Positions 1 to 9,185 are shown, counted from the stretch's first letter. The stretch is 64,000 nt of DNA from Algibacillus agarilyticus (GCF_003286125.1 NZ_QMED01000001.1:186001-250000), one strand, 5' to 3'. Notes: a model not told the origin generated them from the sequence alone. Numbers and translations: made by a program.

Positions 1-15
1 ATCAATTTCCATTAA

Positions 16-1011
16 TTAAACCTTATGAATGTAATGTGAAGGTTGATCTTTTAAGGTTGAAAAGTGCGTTGTTAACCAATTTATTGTTCTTTCTAAACCC
101 TTTTCTAAGGTAATTTGATCTTGCCAATTTAATGTATTACGTACTTTATTAGCATCTAATAGATAAGCAGCATCTTTACCCGCTCTATCTTCCGTAATTT
201 GGCATAACAACTCAAAATCGGCCGACATCATTCCACAAATAGTTTCAACGAGGTTTCTGATAGAAATAATGTCTTTAGTTGATATATGGTAAGTTTGGCC
301 AATTTCACCTTCCAGACCTATTTTATAAGTCGCATCACTCACATCATCTATATGAATAAATGAACGTTCAGAGTGACCACCGCCATGTAATTGTAGTGAT
401 TCACCTTTTAAAATACTTAAAATAGTTTTAGGTATAATTCGATATAATTGCTGACCTTCACCATAAACATTAGCGGCTCTGGTTGTCACAACCGGAAATT
501 GGTGCACATCAAAAAAGGTTTTAAGGCTCATATCGGCTGCAGCACGAGAAACCGCGTAAGGGGTACTCGGGTTATATACTTGGCTTTCGTTTACAAAACC
601 AGTGCAAGAGCCATAAACCTCAGGTGTAGATATGTGAATATACTTATCAACAAAATCTTTTTGTCTAATTAGATTATGTAACTTAATAGTTGAAACGGCA
701 TTGGTCATGAACCAATGTTCAGGAAAGTCCCAACTTTGCCCCACCATACTTTGTGCAGCAAAGTTATAAATATGATTTGGCTTTTCAGCGTCAATAAGTG
801 TGTTGATTTCCACTAAGTTTTCATTTAAATCATATTGATAAAACCTAAAGCGCCCTTTGGGTTGTGTAGGGAATTTATAAGGTAATAATGCATTTATCGG
901 CTCAGGTGAACGACTACAGCCAATAACATCGCATCCTAAATCAAGCAGGTAGCGGACAAAACTAGCGCCAGAAAATGAGTTGCTGCCGATAACTAAAATA
1001 GTTGAATTCAT
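16..1011 (-). CDS. NAD-dependent sugar-nucleotide dehydratase/epimerase (GDP-mannose 4,6-dehydratase-like SDR)
   Basis: Extended short-chain dehydrogenase of about 331 aa. The ATG at 1011 is preferred over the upstream TTG at 1050 because the NAD-binding stretch (GSNSFSG, residues 9-15) follows directly, as is usual in this family. Residues 128-134 (STPEVYG) resemble the dehydratase S/T-D-E-V-Y signature and keep its Glu. The active-site motif at 152-156 reads YAVSR, so the usual catalytic Lys is Arg (codon CGT). By family it would dehydrate or epimerise an NDP-sugar. With HddA/HddC/GmhA-like genes in the same island, a GDP-heptose substrate is plausible but inferred. It is the last island gene visible; what lies beyond position 1 is unknown. 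Confidence 0.75.
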   Translation of the reverse strand: MNSTILVIGSNSFSGASFVRYLLDLGCDVIGCSRSPEPINALLPYKFPTQPKGRFRFYQYDLNENLVEINTLIDAEKPNHIYNFAAQSMVGQSWDFPEHWFMTNAVSTIKLHNLIRQKDFVDKYIHISTPEVYGSCTGFVNESQVYNPSTPYAVSRAAADMSLKTFFDVHQFPVVTTRAANVYGEGQQLYRIIPKTILSILKGESLQLHGGGHSERSFIHIDDVSDATYKIGLEGEIGQTYHISTKDIISIRNLVETICGMMSADFELLCQITEDRAGKDAAYLLDANKVRNTLNWQDQITLEKGLERTINWLTTHFSTLKDQPSHYIHKV

Positions 1012-1050
1012 TGATAGCTCAAAACTAAAAAACCATATATAAACATACAA

Positions 1051-2127
1051 TTAGACTTTTTTAAACTGAAAATAACGACTTATAACTTTGCTCGTCTCTA
1101 TCTCAGGTATTTTTGAAAATTCGCTTAGTATTTTCTCTTTATCTTGAGTAATAAACTTAAAACCAAATGATTCAACTAATTCGATTAATTCATTTTGAAA
1201 CCAAGCATTTTGGTGAATAAATTCAAAATTATCAAATTGCTTTTTAGCGATCGAAACAAGAGTATCCGCAATTTTTTTACCAGATGGATCATTCATCACT
1301 CGGTCTAATTCTAGCGAGCTCAATTTTACAGGGCCTACGTATCCTTCAGCATTCCAATTGACATTTTTTTCAAATAAATTGGGGCCATTAAGTTCTCTTA
1401 CGCCACAGAAAATCATTGATGCTCTATTTGCAACATTGTCACAAACATCATGTTTTTCCCAATTAGGCAATAGCGGTTCAATCCCCCATTTACCAACAAA
1501 AAAATCAATATTATTTGTTTTCAATGCATTAATGACTTCATCAAAGTCAGGTAGCTTTAAAATGAAATTTGCATTGTTTTTACATACGCGAAATGATTCT
1601 AGAAAGACTTGAGTTAAAGTAGCATCATCTAAATGTTCAAAGTTATGAGAAGAGTAAATCAACTCAATAGCACTACTTTCAATAGGAAATTTACAACTAG
1701 CCGTTAATTGATAAGGATATAGGTAGGAACCAGAACCTTCTAAGTTAATCCAATTAGCATGATAAAATTTATGCCCGCCGCCAATGTTTAAGTATGAACC
1801 ATTTAGTTGTGCCTCCAATGGGCTTAAATATCCCAAAGAGTGGAAATAACAGTAAATATTGCGCGCTAAGAATCCTAATTCAACTAATTGTGCATAAATT
1901 TCTTTATAGCTTTCAGAAACAATAATAACGTTATAATGACTATCGATATATGGTTGCAGTGCATTCAAAGCGACAAGTGGCTGAGGATAACCATATTCGA
2001 TAACACTGTCAGGGTTAGTCACACTAAAAGCGTCAACTTCATCACAATTGATCAACCCAGAACTAAACATTTTATGCGTGCCTTCACCAACACCAAAAAC
2101 CACATATTTATTCACACTGAACCCCAT
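1051..2127 (-). CDS. Rossmann-like domain fused to class I SAM-dependent methyltransferase
   Basis: Protein of 358 aa with two parts. Residues about 8-95 start with VVFGVGEGTHKMF and look like the small nucleotide-binding Rossmann-like domain seen in several neighbours. Residues about 110-260 resemble methyltransferase type 11 proteins: a degenerate glycine motif (YLNIGGG), then SSHNFEHL, the S-H-x-x-E-H-L element common in sugar methyltransferases of polysaccharide clusters. The substrate is unknown; a glycan hydroxyl or amine is likely from context. It lies 39 bp upstream of the dehydratase start and 15 bp after the oxygenase-like gene, so it is probably in the same operon. Confidence 0.65.
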   Translation of the reverse strand: MGFSVNKYVVFGVGEGTHKMFSSGLINCDEVDAFSVTNPDSVIEYGYPQPLVALNALQPYIDSHYNVIIVSESYKEIYAQLVELGFLARNIYCYFHSLGYLSPLEAQLNGSYLNIGGGHKFYHANWINLEGSGSYLYPYQLTASCKFPIESSAIELIYSSHNFEHLDDATLTQVFLESFRVCKNNANFILKLPDFDEVINALKTNNIDFFVGKWGIEPLLPNWEKHDVCDNVANRASMIFCGVRELNGPNLFEKNVNWNAEGYVGPVKLSSLELDRVMNDPSGKKIADTLVSIAKKQFDNFEFIHQNAWFQNELIELVESFGFKFITQDKEKILSEFSKIPEIETSKVISRYFQFKKV

Positions 2128-2142
2128 AGGAAAATTTACTTC

Positions 2143-3192
2143 TTAATTGATAACAGGAAATGTTGCATTATTACCGGCCAGGCAACTTAAAGACAAATAC
2201 GATGCGTTCTCAGGCACTAATGTGATTTCAATCGTTTTTCGATTACTATTATCAGGGATAATAGCGCGGTGTTTAAGAGCGTTAGAATTAAATAACAAGC
2301 ATGAGCCTGGCTCTCCTTCTAGAGATACAATGCCATCATCCAGCTCCAATTGAGTCGTACCTGATTTTAAGTTAATTTCGTTAGGGTAATATAATAATTT
2401 AACGACTGAGCTTGGTAACCCATCCTTGTGCCACAATAAAGGTCCAAAAAGCGTATCTTGATTATTTACCGTATATTCAAAAACTCTGATATTTGATATT
2501 TGCCAAGGTTTATCTATTAGTTGTCTAAGCTCTTCACTAAAACAGTCCATAATAGCGAGGCAATAAGCGACTGTTTCATCCGTTGGACGATAAAAATTAA
2601 ACAGCTTGGTAATTTTAAGCTTTGATGCAGCATCTAACGATTGATTAAAATCATATCCTTTATGAAAGTCCTTAATATCAAAATCTTGAGGCTCGAGTAA
2701 CGTTAAATGCTCTGCAATTTCAATTTTTAAAAAATTAGGCACTTGCTTAAAATAATATTTATTTTTAAAATTTAGAAATGAACTCCGTTCTGAAGCAATT
2801 AACGAACTAAAGTACAAAAACTCTTGTAAACATGAAAAATGAAAAATTTTTTCTGAAAAATCCAAAGTCATGTAACAACAATCATCAGTTTTCAGGCGAC
2901 AAAGTCCAGGTTTTAAAACAATAAAGATTTGGTTTAAAGACACACCGATGATAACTAATTGCTGGATGATTTGCTTGTAAGACGCATAAGAAGTTGAAAT
3001 TACAAAAGCTGAATTTGTCTTAACCTCGCGAGGAAATGGCAAAATATCAATACCTAATATTCGCCCACCTGCTTTAAAGTTATCAATCAAAGAACTTTCA
3101 TTATCCTCGAATTTATTTAATACTTCACAGCCTTTTGGGGTCGCACCAATCACATAAACATATTCAAATTCTGCTTGAATCTCATTAATCAT
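2143..3192 (-). CDS. Rossmann-like domain fused to 2-oxoglutarate/Fe(II) oxygenase-like domain
   Basis: 349 aa. Residues about 10-95 (YVYVIGATPKG, later SAFVISTSYASYKQI) match the recurrent small Rossmann-like domain of this island. The C-terminal half has a plausible non-haem iron facial triad: H255-x-D257 within LLWHKDG, H308 in ALKHRAI, and R318 ten residues later as a candidate 2-oxoglutarate carboxylate anchor. The order and spacing resemble phytanoyl-CoA/prolyl-hydroxylase-type oxygenases. It may hydroxylate a sugar, acyl or phosphonate part of the glycan; that is inference. Its start overlaps the sugar isomerase gene by 8 bp, suggesting translational coupling. Confidence 0.55.
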   Translation of the reverse strand: MINEIQAEFEYVYVIGATPKGCEVLNKFEDNESSLIDNFKAGGRILGIDILPFPREVKTNSAFVISTSYASYKQIIQQLVIIGVSLNQIFIVLKPGLCRLKTDDCCYMTLDFSEKIFHFSCLQEFLYFSSLIASERSSFLNFKNKYYFKQVPNFLKIEIAEHLTLLEPQDFDIKDFHKGYDFNQSLDAASKLKITKLFNFYRPTDETVAYCLAIMDCFSEELRQLIDKPWQISNIRVFEYTVNNQDTLFGPLLWHKDGLPSSVVKLLYYPNEINLKSGTTQLELDDGIVSLEGEPGSCLLFNSNALKHRAIIPDNSNRKTIEITLVPENASYLSLSCLAGNNATFPVIN

Positions 3193-3751
3193 AATGAATT
3201 TTACTTAATAATTTCATCAGCATATGTCCAACGATAAGCTGTAAATCTTCTGATATTTGCATATCGTTAATATCAAAATGAATTGGCATATCCAATATTT
3301 CTTTTGCTTTACCACCATCAAAACCTAAAATACCAACGGTATACATTCCCTTAATTTTAGCTTCTTCAATAGCTTTAATTATATTGCTTGAATTACCGCT
3401 ACCCGATAAAACTAACAGAAGATCACCTTTTTCAGCTTTAACTTTTAGTTGACGAGAAAATATAGAATCGTAGCCTAAGTCATTGCCTAAGCAAGTCAAA
3501 ACAGAGCTATTTGCAGATAACGCTTCAACTTTTAATGCATTTGCCAGATTAGGACTCACACCGTATAAAAAATCATTAGCTAAATGCATCGCATTGCCGG
3601 CACTACCGCCATTACCACAAATGTATAAATGATTTTTGGTTTTAATAACCGATTTAAGTTTATCTGCAAATATCTCAACAGAAGACCAATCGGTTTCGGA
3701 TAATATAACACTCAGCGTTTGAGCATATTCATTACAGCTAAATTTTTTCAT
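3185..3751 (-). CDS. gmhA: SIS-domain sugar isomerase, GmhA-like (sedoheptulose 7-phosphate isomerase family)
   Basis: About 188 aa from the ATG at 3751, which forms a 4-bp ATGA overlap with the upstream epimerase stop; an in-frame ATG at 3772 would give 195 aa. Numbering from the longer form, residues 50-70 contain ICGNGGSAGNAMHLANDF, the phosphosugar-binding loop. SGSGNSSN at 123-130 is the second SIS loop. Compared with E. coli GmhA, the position of catalytic E65 is Asp (D67) and H180 is kept (H183). By family it converts sedoheptulose 7-phosphate to a heptose 7-phosphate. This fits the HddA- and HddC-like genes at 24.8-26.9 kb, which would carry the product to GDP-heptose. Confidence 0.75.
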   Translation of the reverse strand: MKKFSCNEYAQTLSVILSETDWSSVEIFADKLKSVIKTKNHLYICGNGGSAGNAMHLANDFLYGVSPNLANALKVEALSANSSVLTCLGNDLGYDSIFSRQLKVKAEKGDLLLVLSGSGNSSNIIKAIEEAKIKGMYTVGILGFDGGKAKEILDMPIHFDINDMQISEDLQLIVGHMLMKLLSKIHYD

Positions 3752-4695
3752 AAAACGGTCTGTTGCATCCATTTTAAATTATAGTGTTCATCTTTATCGG
3801 CCAATTTGCCATTTTTATAAGCAGCAATTATTTCTTCTATTGCTATTTCAACAGATTTTTTAGGTTTAAAACCAGTAGCAAGTAGCTTATCTGAATTAAC
3901 ACGATACGATCTTGGGTCATTAGACGGCGTAGCAATAACTTCGGCTCTCGTTCTCTTTTTAAGAATTTCAGCAATTTCAGTGATCGTTATATTTTCAAAA
4001 CCCGCATTATAAACCCCGGTAACATCAGGGTTTGCTAACATAAATAAATACAAGTCCGTTATATCATCTATGTGTATGTTGGGTCGCGATTGGTCGCCAC
4101 CAAAAACAGTTATCTTGCCATTTTTAATCGCTTGCATTGTTAACATATTAACCGCAACATCAAGACGTTGCCGCGGAGATAAACCACAAACGGTTGCAGG
4201 TCTAATAATTTGCACAACCATATCATCGCTGTAACTCAACAACACTCGTTCTGAAACCATCTTCGTTTTGTTATATTCTGAAATGGGCTCGAGTGTTAAA
4301 TCTTCTGTTACATTTTCTTCTTCTTTGACACCATATACACTACCAGAAGATGCATAAATAAAGTGCTTTATCCCTTTTCTTGCCGCGTGATCAGCTAATT
4401 GCATAGTTGCTAACGCGCTTACTTCCCAAGTTAATTTAGGGTTAAGATCTCCGCACGGATCATTAGCAATCGAAGCCAAATGAATAATAGCGTCAACACC
4501 ATCTAATGGTATTGTTTCAACAAACCGAACATCGCCTTTAATGACAGATAAATTTTTGTGTTCGTCCAAATGATTACCAAACCATTGTATATCAAACGCT
4601 ATAACGGAATAGCCTTCGGCTAACAGCTTAGGTACCAACACACTACCTTTATAGCCACACGCGCCAGTTACTAATATTTTTTTTAATTTATTCAT
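3748..4695 (-). CDS. NAD-dependent epimerase/dehydratase (extended SDR)
   Basis: 315 aa. The N-terminus KILVTGACGYKGSVL (residues 6-20) is a classic Rossmann start, SSGSVYG is the active-site Ser strand, and YNKTK gives the Y-x3-K catalytic pair. The C-terminal half has a typical substrate-binding stretch around GGDQSRPNIHIDD. It probably epimerises, dehydrates or reduces an NDP-sugar; the substrate is unknown. Its stop overlaps the start of the GmhA-like gene (ATGA), and the methyltransferase gene ends 14 bp before its start. The nearby isomerase points to heptose chemistry, by inference only. Confidence 0.8.
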   Translation of the reverse strand: MNKLKKILVTGACGYKGSVLVPKLLAEGYSVIAFDIQWFGNHLDEHKNLSVIKGDVRFVETIPLDGVDAIIHLASIANDPCGDLNPKLTWEVSALATMQLADHAARKGIKHFIYASSGSVYGVKEEENVTEDLTLEPISEYNKTKMVSERVLLSYSDDMVVQIIRPATVCGLSPRQRLDVAVNMLTMQAIKNGKITVFGGDQSRPNIHIDDITDLYLFMLANPDVTGVYNAGFENITITEIAEILKKRTRAEVIATPSNDPRSYRVNSDKLLATGFKPKKSVEIAIEEIIAAYKNGKLADKDEHYNLKWMQQTVL

Positions 4696-4709
4696 AAGCT
4701 CTTTTTAAA

Positions 4710-5852
4710 TTATTTTTCACATACAAGTATTGTAAAACAACCTGTTGAGCCTAATTCAACAGAGCCATTTATTTTATCGTTTTGCATATATGTTTCTTTA
4801 ACTTTAAAACCCGCACTTTCAACTAAAAAGATAAATTCAGTAACCGTATAATGTTTAATATGATACTTAAATTTTTCCTTATCATATGGCATTACAGTTT
4901 GATTTGGAGTCGAGCAGATAAACAAACCACCCACTTTCAGTTGTCGGTAAAATATGTCCATCAACTGTTTATCTAATTTTAAATGCTCAATAGTTTCAAA
5001 CGAAACAATTGCGTCAACTTCTGATTTAATTTCAACCTCTAAAGCATTTTGGCAAAGAAACGCTATATTATCTTTCTTATAATATTTATTAGCATAATCA
5101 ATCGCGCCACTATCTATATCAACGGCAACGATTTGAGCATCTAACGAATCAGCTAACATAGCCGAACCATAACCGATACCGCAAGCAAGATCTAAAACCA
5201 TTGTACTCTTTGTTTTCTTTAAATAATCACAGGCAAATTGGTAACGATTTTTATGATCCGCTCGTATATTTTTAATAGTAGGCGCGACTTGACGTTCACT
5301 TTTATTAACGATTTTTTTCCCTTTCGCCACTAAATGTACATTATTTTTAATTTCAGTTGCCACATCAATAAAACCAGCCCGCTCTAACAAAAATTTAATT
5401 CTTTTTTCATTATATCCAGACTTATGAACATCCCAATACGTTTGATTATAGTCTTCACTTCTAGGGTTACATTCTCTCTGCCAACCCCATAAACCAGCAA
5501 AACTATATCGAGCATCAGAACGAGTGTCTCGGAGGTTTTCTTCTGTCCAATCTGCTTCAAGCCACTGCCTAGCATGAAAATCCATATTGGGTACAACAAT
5601 ATAAACAGTGCCACCAACTTCAAGGGCATTATACCAATCGACCAAAGTAGCGTCGGCTTCCATAGACGTAAGGTGCTCTAGCATATGCCGAGAATAAATT
5701 TCTTTTACATTATGACAATATTTAGAAAGGTCCCAGGCTGGGCATACAATATCAACACCAGGTAACTCGCGAGTATCACAATGAATAAAGCCTTCCCGCC
5801 GGTCTTCTCCACAACCAACATAAACAGATTGAGATTTATTTTTAAAATTCAA
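4710..5852 (-). CDS. Tandem two-domain SAM-dependent methyltransferase
   Basis: 380 aa containing two methyltransferase units in one chain. Residues about 10-170 begin SVYVGCGEDRREGFIHCD and contain SRHMLEHL, the type-11 pattern common in glycan clusters. Residues about 190-375 have a full class I motif I (DLACGIGYGSAML), VDIDSG as motif II and FETIEHL further on. Either both halves act, giving two methylations, or the N-terminal half has become a binding domain. The target is unknown; a sugar in the surface glycan is likely. Expression is probably operonic, with a 9-bp gap to the GT29-like gene. Confidence 0.7.
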   Translation of the reverse strand: MNFKNKSQSVYVGCGEDRREGFIHCDTRELPGVDIVCPAWDLSKYCHNVKEIYSRHMLEHLTSMEADATLVDWYNALEVGGTVYIVVPNMDFHARQWLEADWTEENLRDTRSDARYSFAGLWGWQRECNPRSEDYNQTYWDVHKSGYNEKRIKFLLERAGFIDVATEIKNNVHLVAKGKKIVNKSERQVAPTIKNIRADHKNRYQFACDYLKKTKSTMVLDLACGIGYGSAMLADSLDAQIVAVDIDSGAIDYANKYYKKDNIAFLCQNALEVEIKSEVDAIVSFETIEHLKLDKQLMDIFYRQLKVGGLFICSTPNQTVMPYDKEKFKYHIKHYTVTEFIFLVESAGFKVKETYMQNDKINGSVELGSTGCFTILVCEK

Positions 5853-5861
5853 AATCGCTCC

Positions 5862-7076
5862 TTAAAAAACATTTTTTCGGCCATATCGCTCGTGAAGCAA
5901 TAAAAAATCATCTTTTAACAAAAGATATTCTTCAAGCTTTGCACAGATGCTTTCTAAATTAACAATTCGCTTGATCGTGCCTCTTAAAGAAACTAATAAA
6001 ACTTCGGTTATATCCATCGATTGGACAAACTTAAAAATATCATAGTATGTATGTAATTGCTGGCCATTATAAGGAATGACACAAATAGGAAACTCGTGTT
6101 CTTTTAAACTCGATCGAATAGAGCTAAGTTCAGACTGGTTAAAATTACTATCTGGATGTATTTTATAAACAGGTGCTAAATTTGATAGTAATTCACTCTT
6201 AAAATTATCTTGGCAAATTAAATGAACTTGTTCTAATGACAATAAATCTGTTATTTCTTTATATATAATTTCGAAAACACTTTCCCGACAACTTCTAAAA
6301 AGCAATATAGGTTCATGCCGATGGGGCGTTAAAAAGTGCTTTAATTCATTGTGCGTGATCTGCTGTATATCTCGGTAATTATTACTTTTTCCAAAACTAC
6401 GCTTTAAAATATCACTTAAATTTTCATCACAATCAAACCGCTTTTCTTTATTTATTAAGTTAAATACGTAAGCCATTTGTTCTTTGGATTTATGCCAAGC
6501 GTTATTATATGCGCCTTCACCCACAGATAAGTCTTGAAAATAACCGGACCGATAAAAATCAAAACCGTAAGCAAAAACTTGAGAGGCTCCTCTGTGAAGT
6601 AAATCAAAAATAGCAAACAGACCGGTAAAAGGGGTACATGAGATAGCAGACATCACTTCACTATATTTATTTTCATCCGCGATATCATATTCAATATTAG
6701 CTTCTTTATTCTCACAATAAAACCAATCCATATAGCGTTGCCAAACGTCTTGATATTGCGGCAAACAAGGCTGAAAAACCATTAATTTAACTTTTTGTCT
6801 CTTTAAAGCATCAAAATTAACTTGCCAACCAGAAGATGACATAGGTAGGCCGTACCAGATATCACATCGCCCCCCTAATTCATGTTCAGGGTCATCAACT
6901 TCGCAGGTATCCGTTGTTTTAACGACGAGATCAAACGAATTAATAAAGTCGACTGATTTAGAGCCCCTACCTTTTAAATAACCTGATGGCGAAATAACGA
7001 TACAACGCTTGCCTTTAATTATATTTTGTTTCAATTGCTTTAGACCTAAATTGCATAATTCACATGAAAGAACCAA
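5862..7076 (-). CDS. GT29-like (sialyltransferase motif) glycosyltransferase, tentative
   Basis: 404 aa. Three stretches resemble the GT29 sialylmotifs. Residues 24-56 (CIVISPSGYLKGRGSK followed by INSFDLVVKT) parallel motif L. Residues 147-174 (CTPFTGLFAI, then VFAYGFDFY) parallel motif S with its P-x-(S/T)-G and V-x-x-Y-G-F elements. H195-x3-E199 parallels the short His/Glu motif. GT29 enzymes use CMP-sialic acid, and this operon encodes two CMP-nonulosonate synthetases, so transfer of a nonulosonic acid is a reasonable inference. The C-terminal ~170 residues are unassigned. No signal peptide is visible, so the protein is probably cytoplasmic. It overlaps the previous gene by 17 bp. Confidence 0.5.
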   Translation of the reverse strand: MVLSCELCNLGLKQLKQNIIKGKRCIVISPSGYLKGRGSKSVDFINSFDLVVKTTDTCEVDDPEHELGGRCDIWYGLPMSSSGWQVNFDALKRQKVKLMVFQPCLPQYQDVWQRYMDWFYCENKEANIEYDIADENKYSEVMSAISCTPFTGLFAIFDLLHRGASQVFAYGFDFYRSGYFQDLSVGEGAYNNAWHKSKEQMAYVFNLINKEKRFDCDENLSDILKRSFGKSNNYRDIQQITHNELKHFLTPHRHEPILLFRSCRESVFEIIYKEITDLLSLEQVHLICQDNFKSELLSNLAPVYKIHPDSNFNQSELSSIRSSLKEHEFPICVIPYNGQQLHTYYDIFKFVQSMDITEVLLVSLRGTIKRIVNLESICAKLEEYLLLKDDFLLLHERYGRKNVF

Positions 7077-8256
7077 TACTAGAATATTTCATTACATAAT
7101 CGGCGATATCTTCATTTTTAATTTCGACTTGTCGATCAACCATGGCTGCAAACAAGCCTTCGTAATTGCCTTTATGAACAGATAATAACGATGTGCCTTC
7201 AGTGATTACATCAAGACCTGCAAGTGAAGCTTCGTATAAGCAACTCGAAGTTATCCCATGCACATGTTTAGCATTTTCAAGTAAAGTTAAAAAAGGTAAC
7301 TCTGAGCTTGGATGTCCGTGATAATGGTATTGTGACCTAAACGGATCTTTAGGATGTGCCTTGAATAAAAGTTTATAATTTTTTGGATAATAATCAACAA
7401 CATAATCAATAAACTCTTGCATACCCTTTGTAAATCGGCTGCAATTGATGATATTGGCATCATCCGGTACTTGCAGTGGTACTAATACGTAATCAGCCGT
7501 TTTATGCTTAAAGTCAGCAAGATAGCTCGCTTTAAGGTTATTTAATGCCTGATAGTGCCGGTCTTCTACCCAAGTTAAATCATCAAACATTAATGAACAG
7601 TTTTGATTTACACCCAACTTATCTAAATAAATATGCTCTGATTGTGGGAAAAAACCATATTCAACATACGTTTTGGCACGCTCAGAAAATACGCTTTGGG
7701 CTATTTGATATAAAGGGCGCTGTCCTCCCCAAATAACGATGTCTCGACTTTGCCAATATTCTTTATAATAAAAAAGGGTGTTTGGGCAAATTGAGGTAAC
7801 GGTTAAACCTTGTTTTGTAAGATATTCTTTAATTCCAGTAAGATGTCTTGCATGTCTTTTAACGCCATCTGCGTGCTCTAACATTAAAACTGTTTTTTCA
7901 GGAGGCGCGACATCAATATGACGGGTATCAATATACGGGTCGACGAGTAAAACTTGCTCAATATTATGCGCAAAGGGTGCTAGCGCATTTAATTGATTAA
8001 ACTGAAACGAACCATTGCCAGTACCCAAAACGACAATGCCTTTCGCTTGTTCAGGAACAAAAACAGGAACTTCATTCCTCACATTAACAATACCAGATAC
8101 CGTGTAATCGATAAATCCAAGTACATTTTGAGGATTGTACTCGTATATTTTTTTAGCAAAGCCACCTGAGCCAAACAGCATATAGCGCTTATCGGCTAAA
8201 TAAGTTATTGCTACGGGCTTAACTTTATTAAGTATATTTACAAGCGCTTTTTGCAT
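7060..8256 (-). CDS. Rossmann-like domain plus capsule/KpsS-type transferase-like domain
   Basis: 398 aa. Residues about 24-110 carry the island's small Rossmann-like domain (YMLFGSGGFAKKIYEY, then GIVVLGTGNGSFQF). The C-terminal half has features of capsule-synthesis proteins of the KpsS/KpsC type: VLVPLQVPDDANI around residue 255, LLFKAHPKDP near 300 and GITSSCLYEASLAGLDVI near 340. Those families transfer beta-Kdo from CMP-Kdo, so a CMP-activated keto-sugar donor is plausible here. This is a motif-level call; a polysialyltransferase-like relative is the main alternative. It ends inside the GT29-like gene start and begins 8 bp after the LicD gene. Confidence 0.5.
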   Translation of the reverse strand: MQKALVNILNKVKPVAITYLADKRYMLFGSGGFAKKIYEYNPQNVLGFIDYTVSGIVNVRNEVPVFVPEQAKGIVVLGTGNGSFQFNQLNALAPFAHNIEQVLLVDPYIDTRHIDVAPPEKTVLMLEHADGVKRHARHLTGIKEYLTKQGLTVTSICPNTLFYYKEYWQSRDIVIWGGQRPLYQIAQSVFSERAKTYVEYGFFPQSEHIYLDKLGVNQNCSLMFDDLTWVEDRHYQALNNLKASYLADFKHKTADYVLVPLQVPDDANIINCSRFTKGMQEFIDYVVDYYPKNYKLLFKAHPKDPFRSQYHYHGHPSSELPFLTLLENAKHVHGITSSCLYEASLAGLDVITEGTSLLSVHKGNYEGLFAAMVDRQVEIKNEDIADYVMKYSSIGSFM

Positions 8257-8264
8257 AACAATAA

Positions 8265-9185
8265 TTAACTTTTTCCAACTTCAACACAAAAACCAGCATT
8301 TTGTATATCATCAAAATCGACTGGTTGAGTGTGCGCATAATCACTCATTTGTATATTTTTTTTAGGAATGAGCCAATCACCATATAAAAAAGTTAAATAT
8401 TCATTAGGTCGAACAGGAGTTTTAACCGAAACACCATGAAACAAAATACTCTCTGTCGCATTAAAGTGCACTTCAGGCGCGTACCACATACCTAAACTAG
8501 GTAAATGAATTGACTTACCTGATTCATTTTGTCTAAAACTAAATGACGTTTTAAATTCAATTAATTGACCTTTGGGGTCAGTAAACATCAATAAGTAACT
8601 CGTTGGTTGCTTATCTTTATCAACAATGCGCTCAAAGCGCCACTCAACCTCATGTTGACTTGCAGAAATAAACGAATTTAACACGCCTTCTAATGCATCG
8701 TGACTACCCGCCGGTAATGACATATCAATATCATCATCCCAAGCGATAATATCTTTATCACGAATTAAGCCTAAAAGAGTGCCAAAATCAGCGACTAAAG
8801 GTAAATTGATTTGGGCAGCAAAAAAACTTAATTGCATAATAATGTCTCGCCCCAAAGCTAAGGTTTGAGTATGGTAAAAAGGGGTGATTTTTTTTAATTG
8901 ATTTTTAGGCGGTAAAATCACTTTAGATCTTGGAATAAGAAGTTGTTCTAATAACTGTTTTTCAACTTCTAATGCCCATTGAGTCGTGATGACGATTTCT
9001 TCGAAAGCTATTTCAGATAACTCGGTAGGCGCATAAACATAAAGACCGTTAATGGTTTTACCTATTTTATTCAGGTCGTTGTCAACCAAGCCGATAAATT
9101 CCCTTTCATGTTCAGTATTAGCCATAAATGTGCCTGCACCGGCGCCAGCACCAAACAGAAGTGATTTTATTTTTGCTTTATTCAT
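8265..9185 (-). CDS. LicD-family transferase with N-terminal Rossmann-like domain
   Basis: 306 aa. Residues about 7-95 form the recurrent Rossmann-like domain (SLLFGAGAGAGTFM, GLVDND, then EEIVITTQWALEVEKQ). Residues 135-155 are the LicD hallmark, with GTLLGLIRDKD and then WDDDIDM supplying the metal-binding Asp cluster. LicD proteins transfer phosphocholine from CDP-choline to sugars, and relatives in phosphonate gene clusters are thought to transfer CMP-activated phosphonates. Immediate neighbours are the phosphonate genes for alcohol dehydrogenase, decarboxylase and cytidylyltransferase-PEP mutase. The best inference is transfer of a hydroxyethylphosphonate-type group to a glycan. Confidence 0.8.
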   Translation of the reverse strand: MNKAKIKSLLFGAGAGAGTFMANTEHEREFIGLVDNDLNKIGKTINGLYVYAPTELSEIAFEEIVITTQWALEVEKQLLEQLLIPRSKVILPPKNQLKKITPFYHTQTLALGRDIIMQLSFFAAQINLPLVADFGTLLGLIRDKDIIAWDDDIDMSLPAGSHDALEGVLNSFISASQHEVEWRFERIVDKDKQPTSYLLMFTDPKGQLIEFKTSFSFRQNESGKSIHLPSLGMWYAPEVHFNATESILFHGVSVKTPVRPNEYLTFLYGDWLIPKKNIQMSDYAHTQPVDFDDIQNAGFCVEVGKS

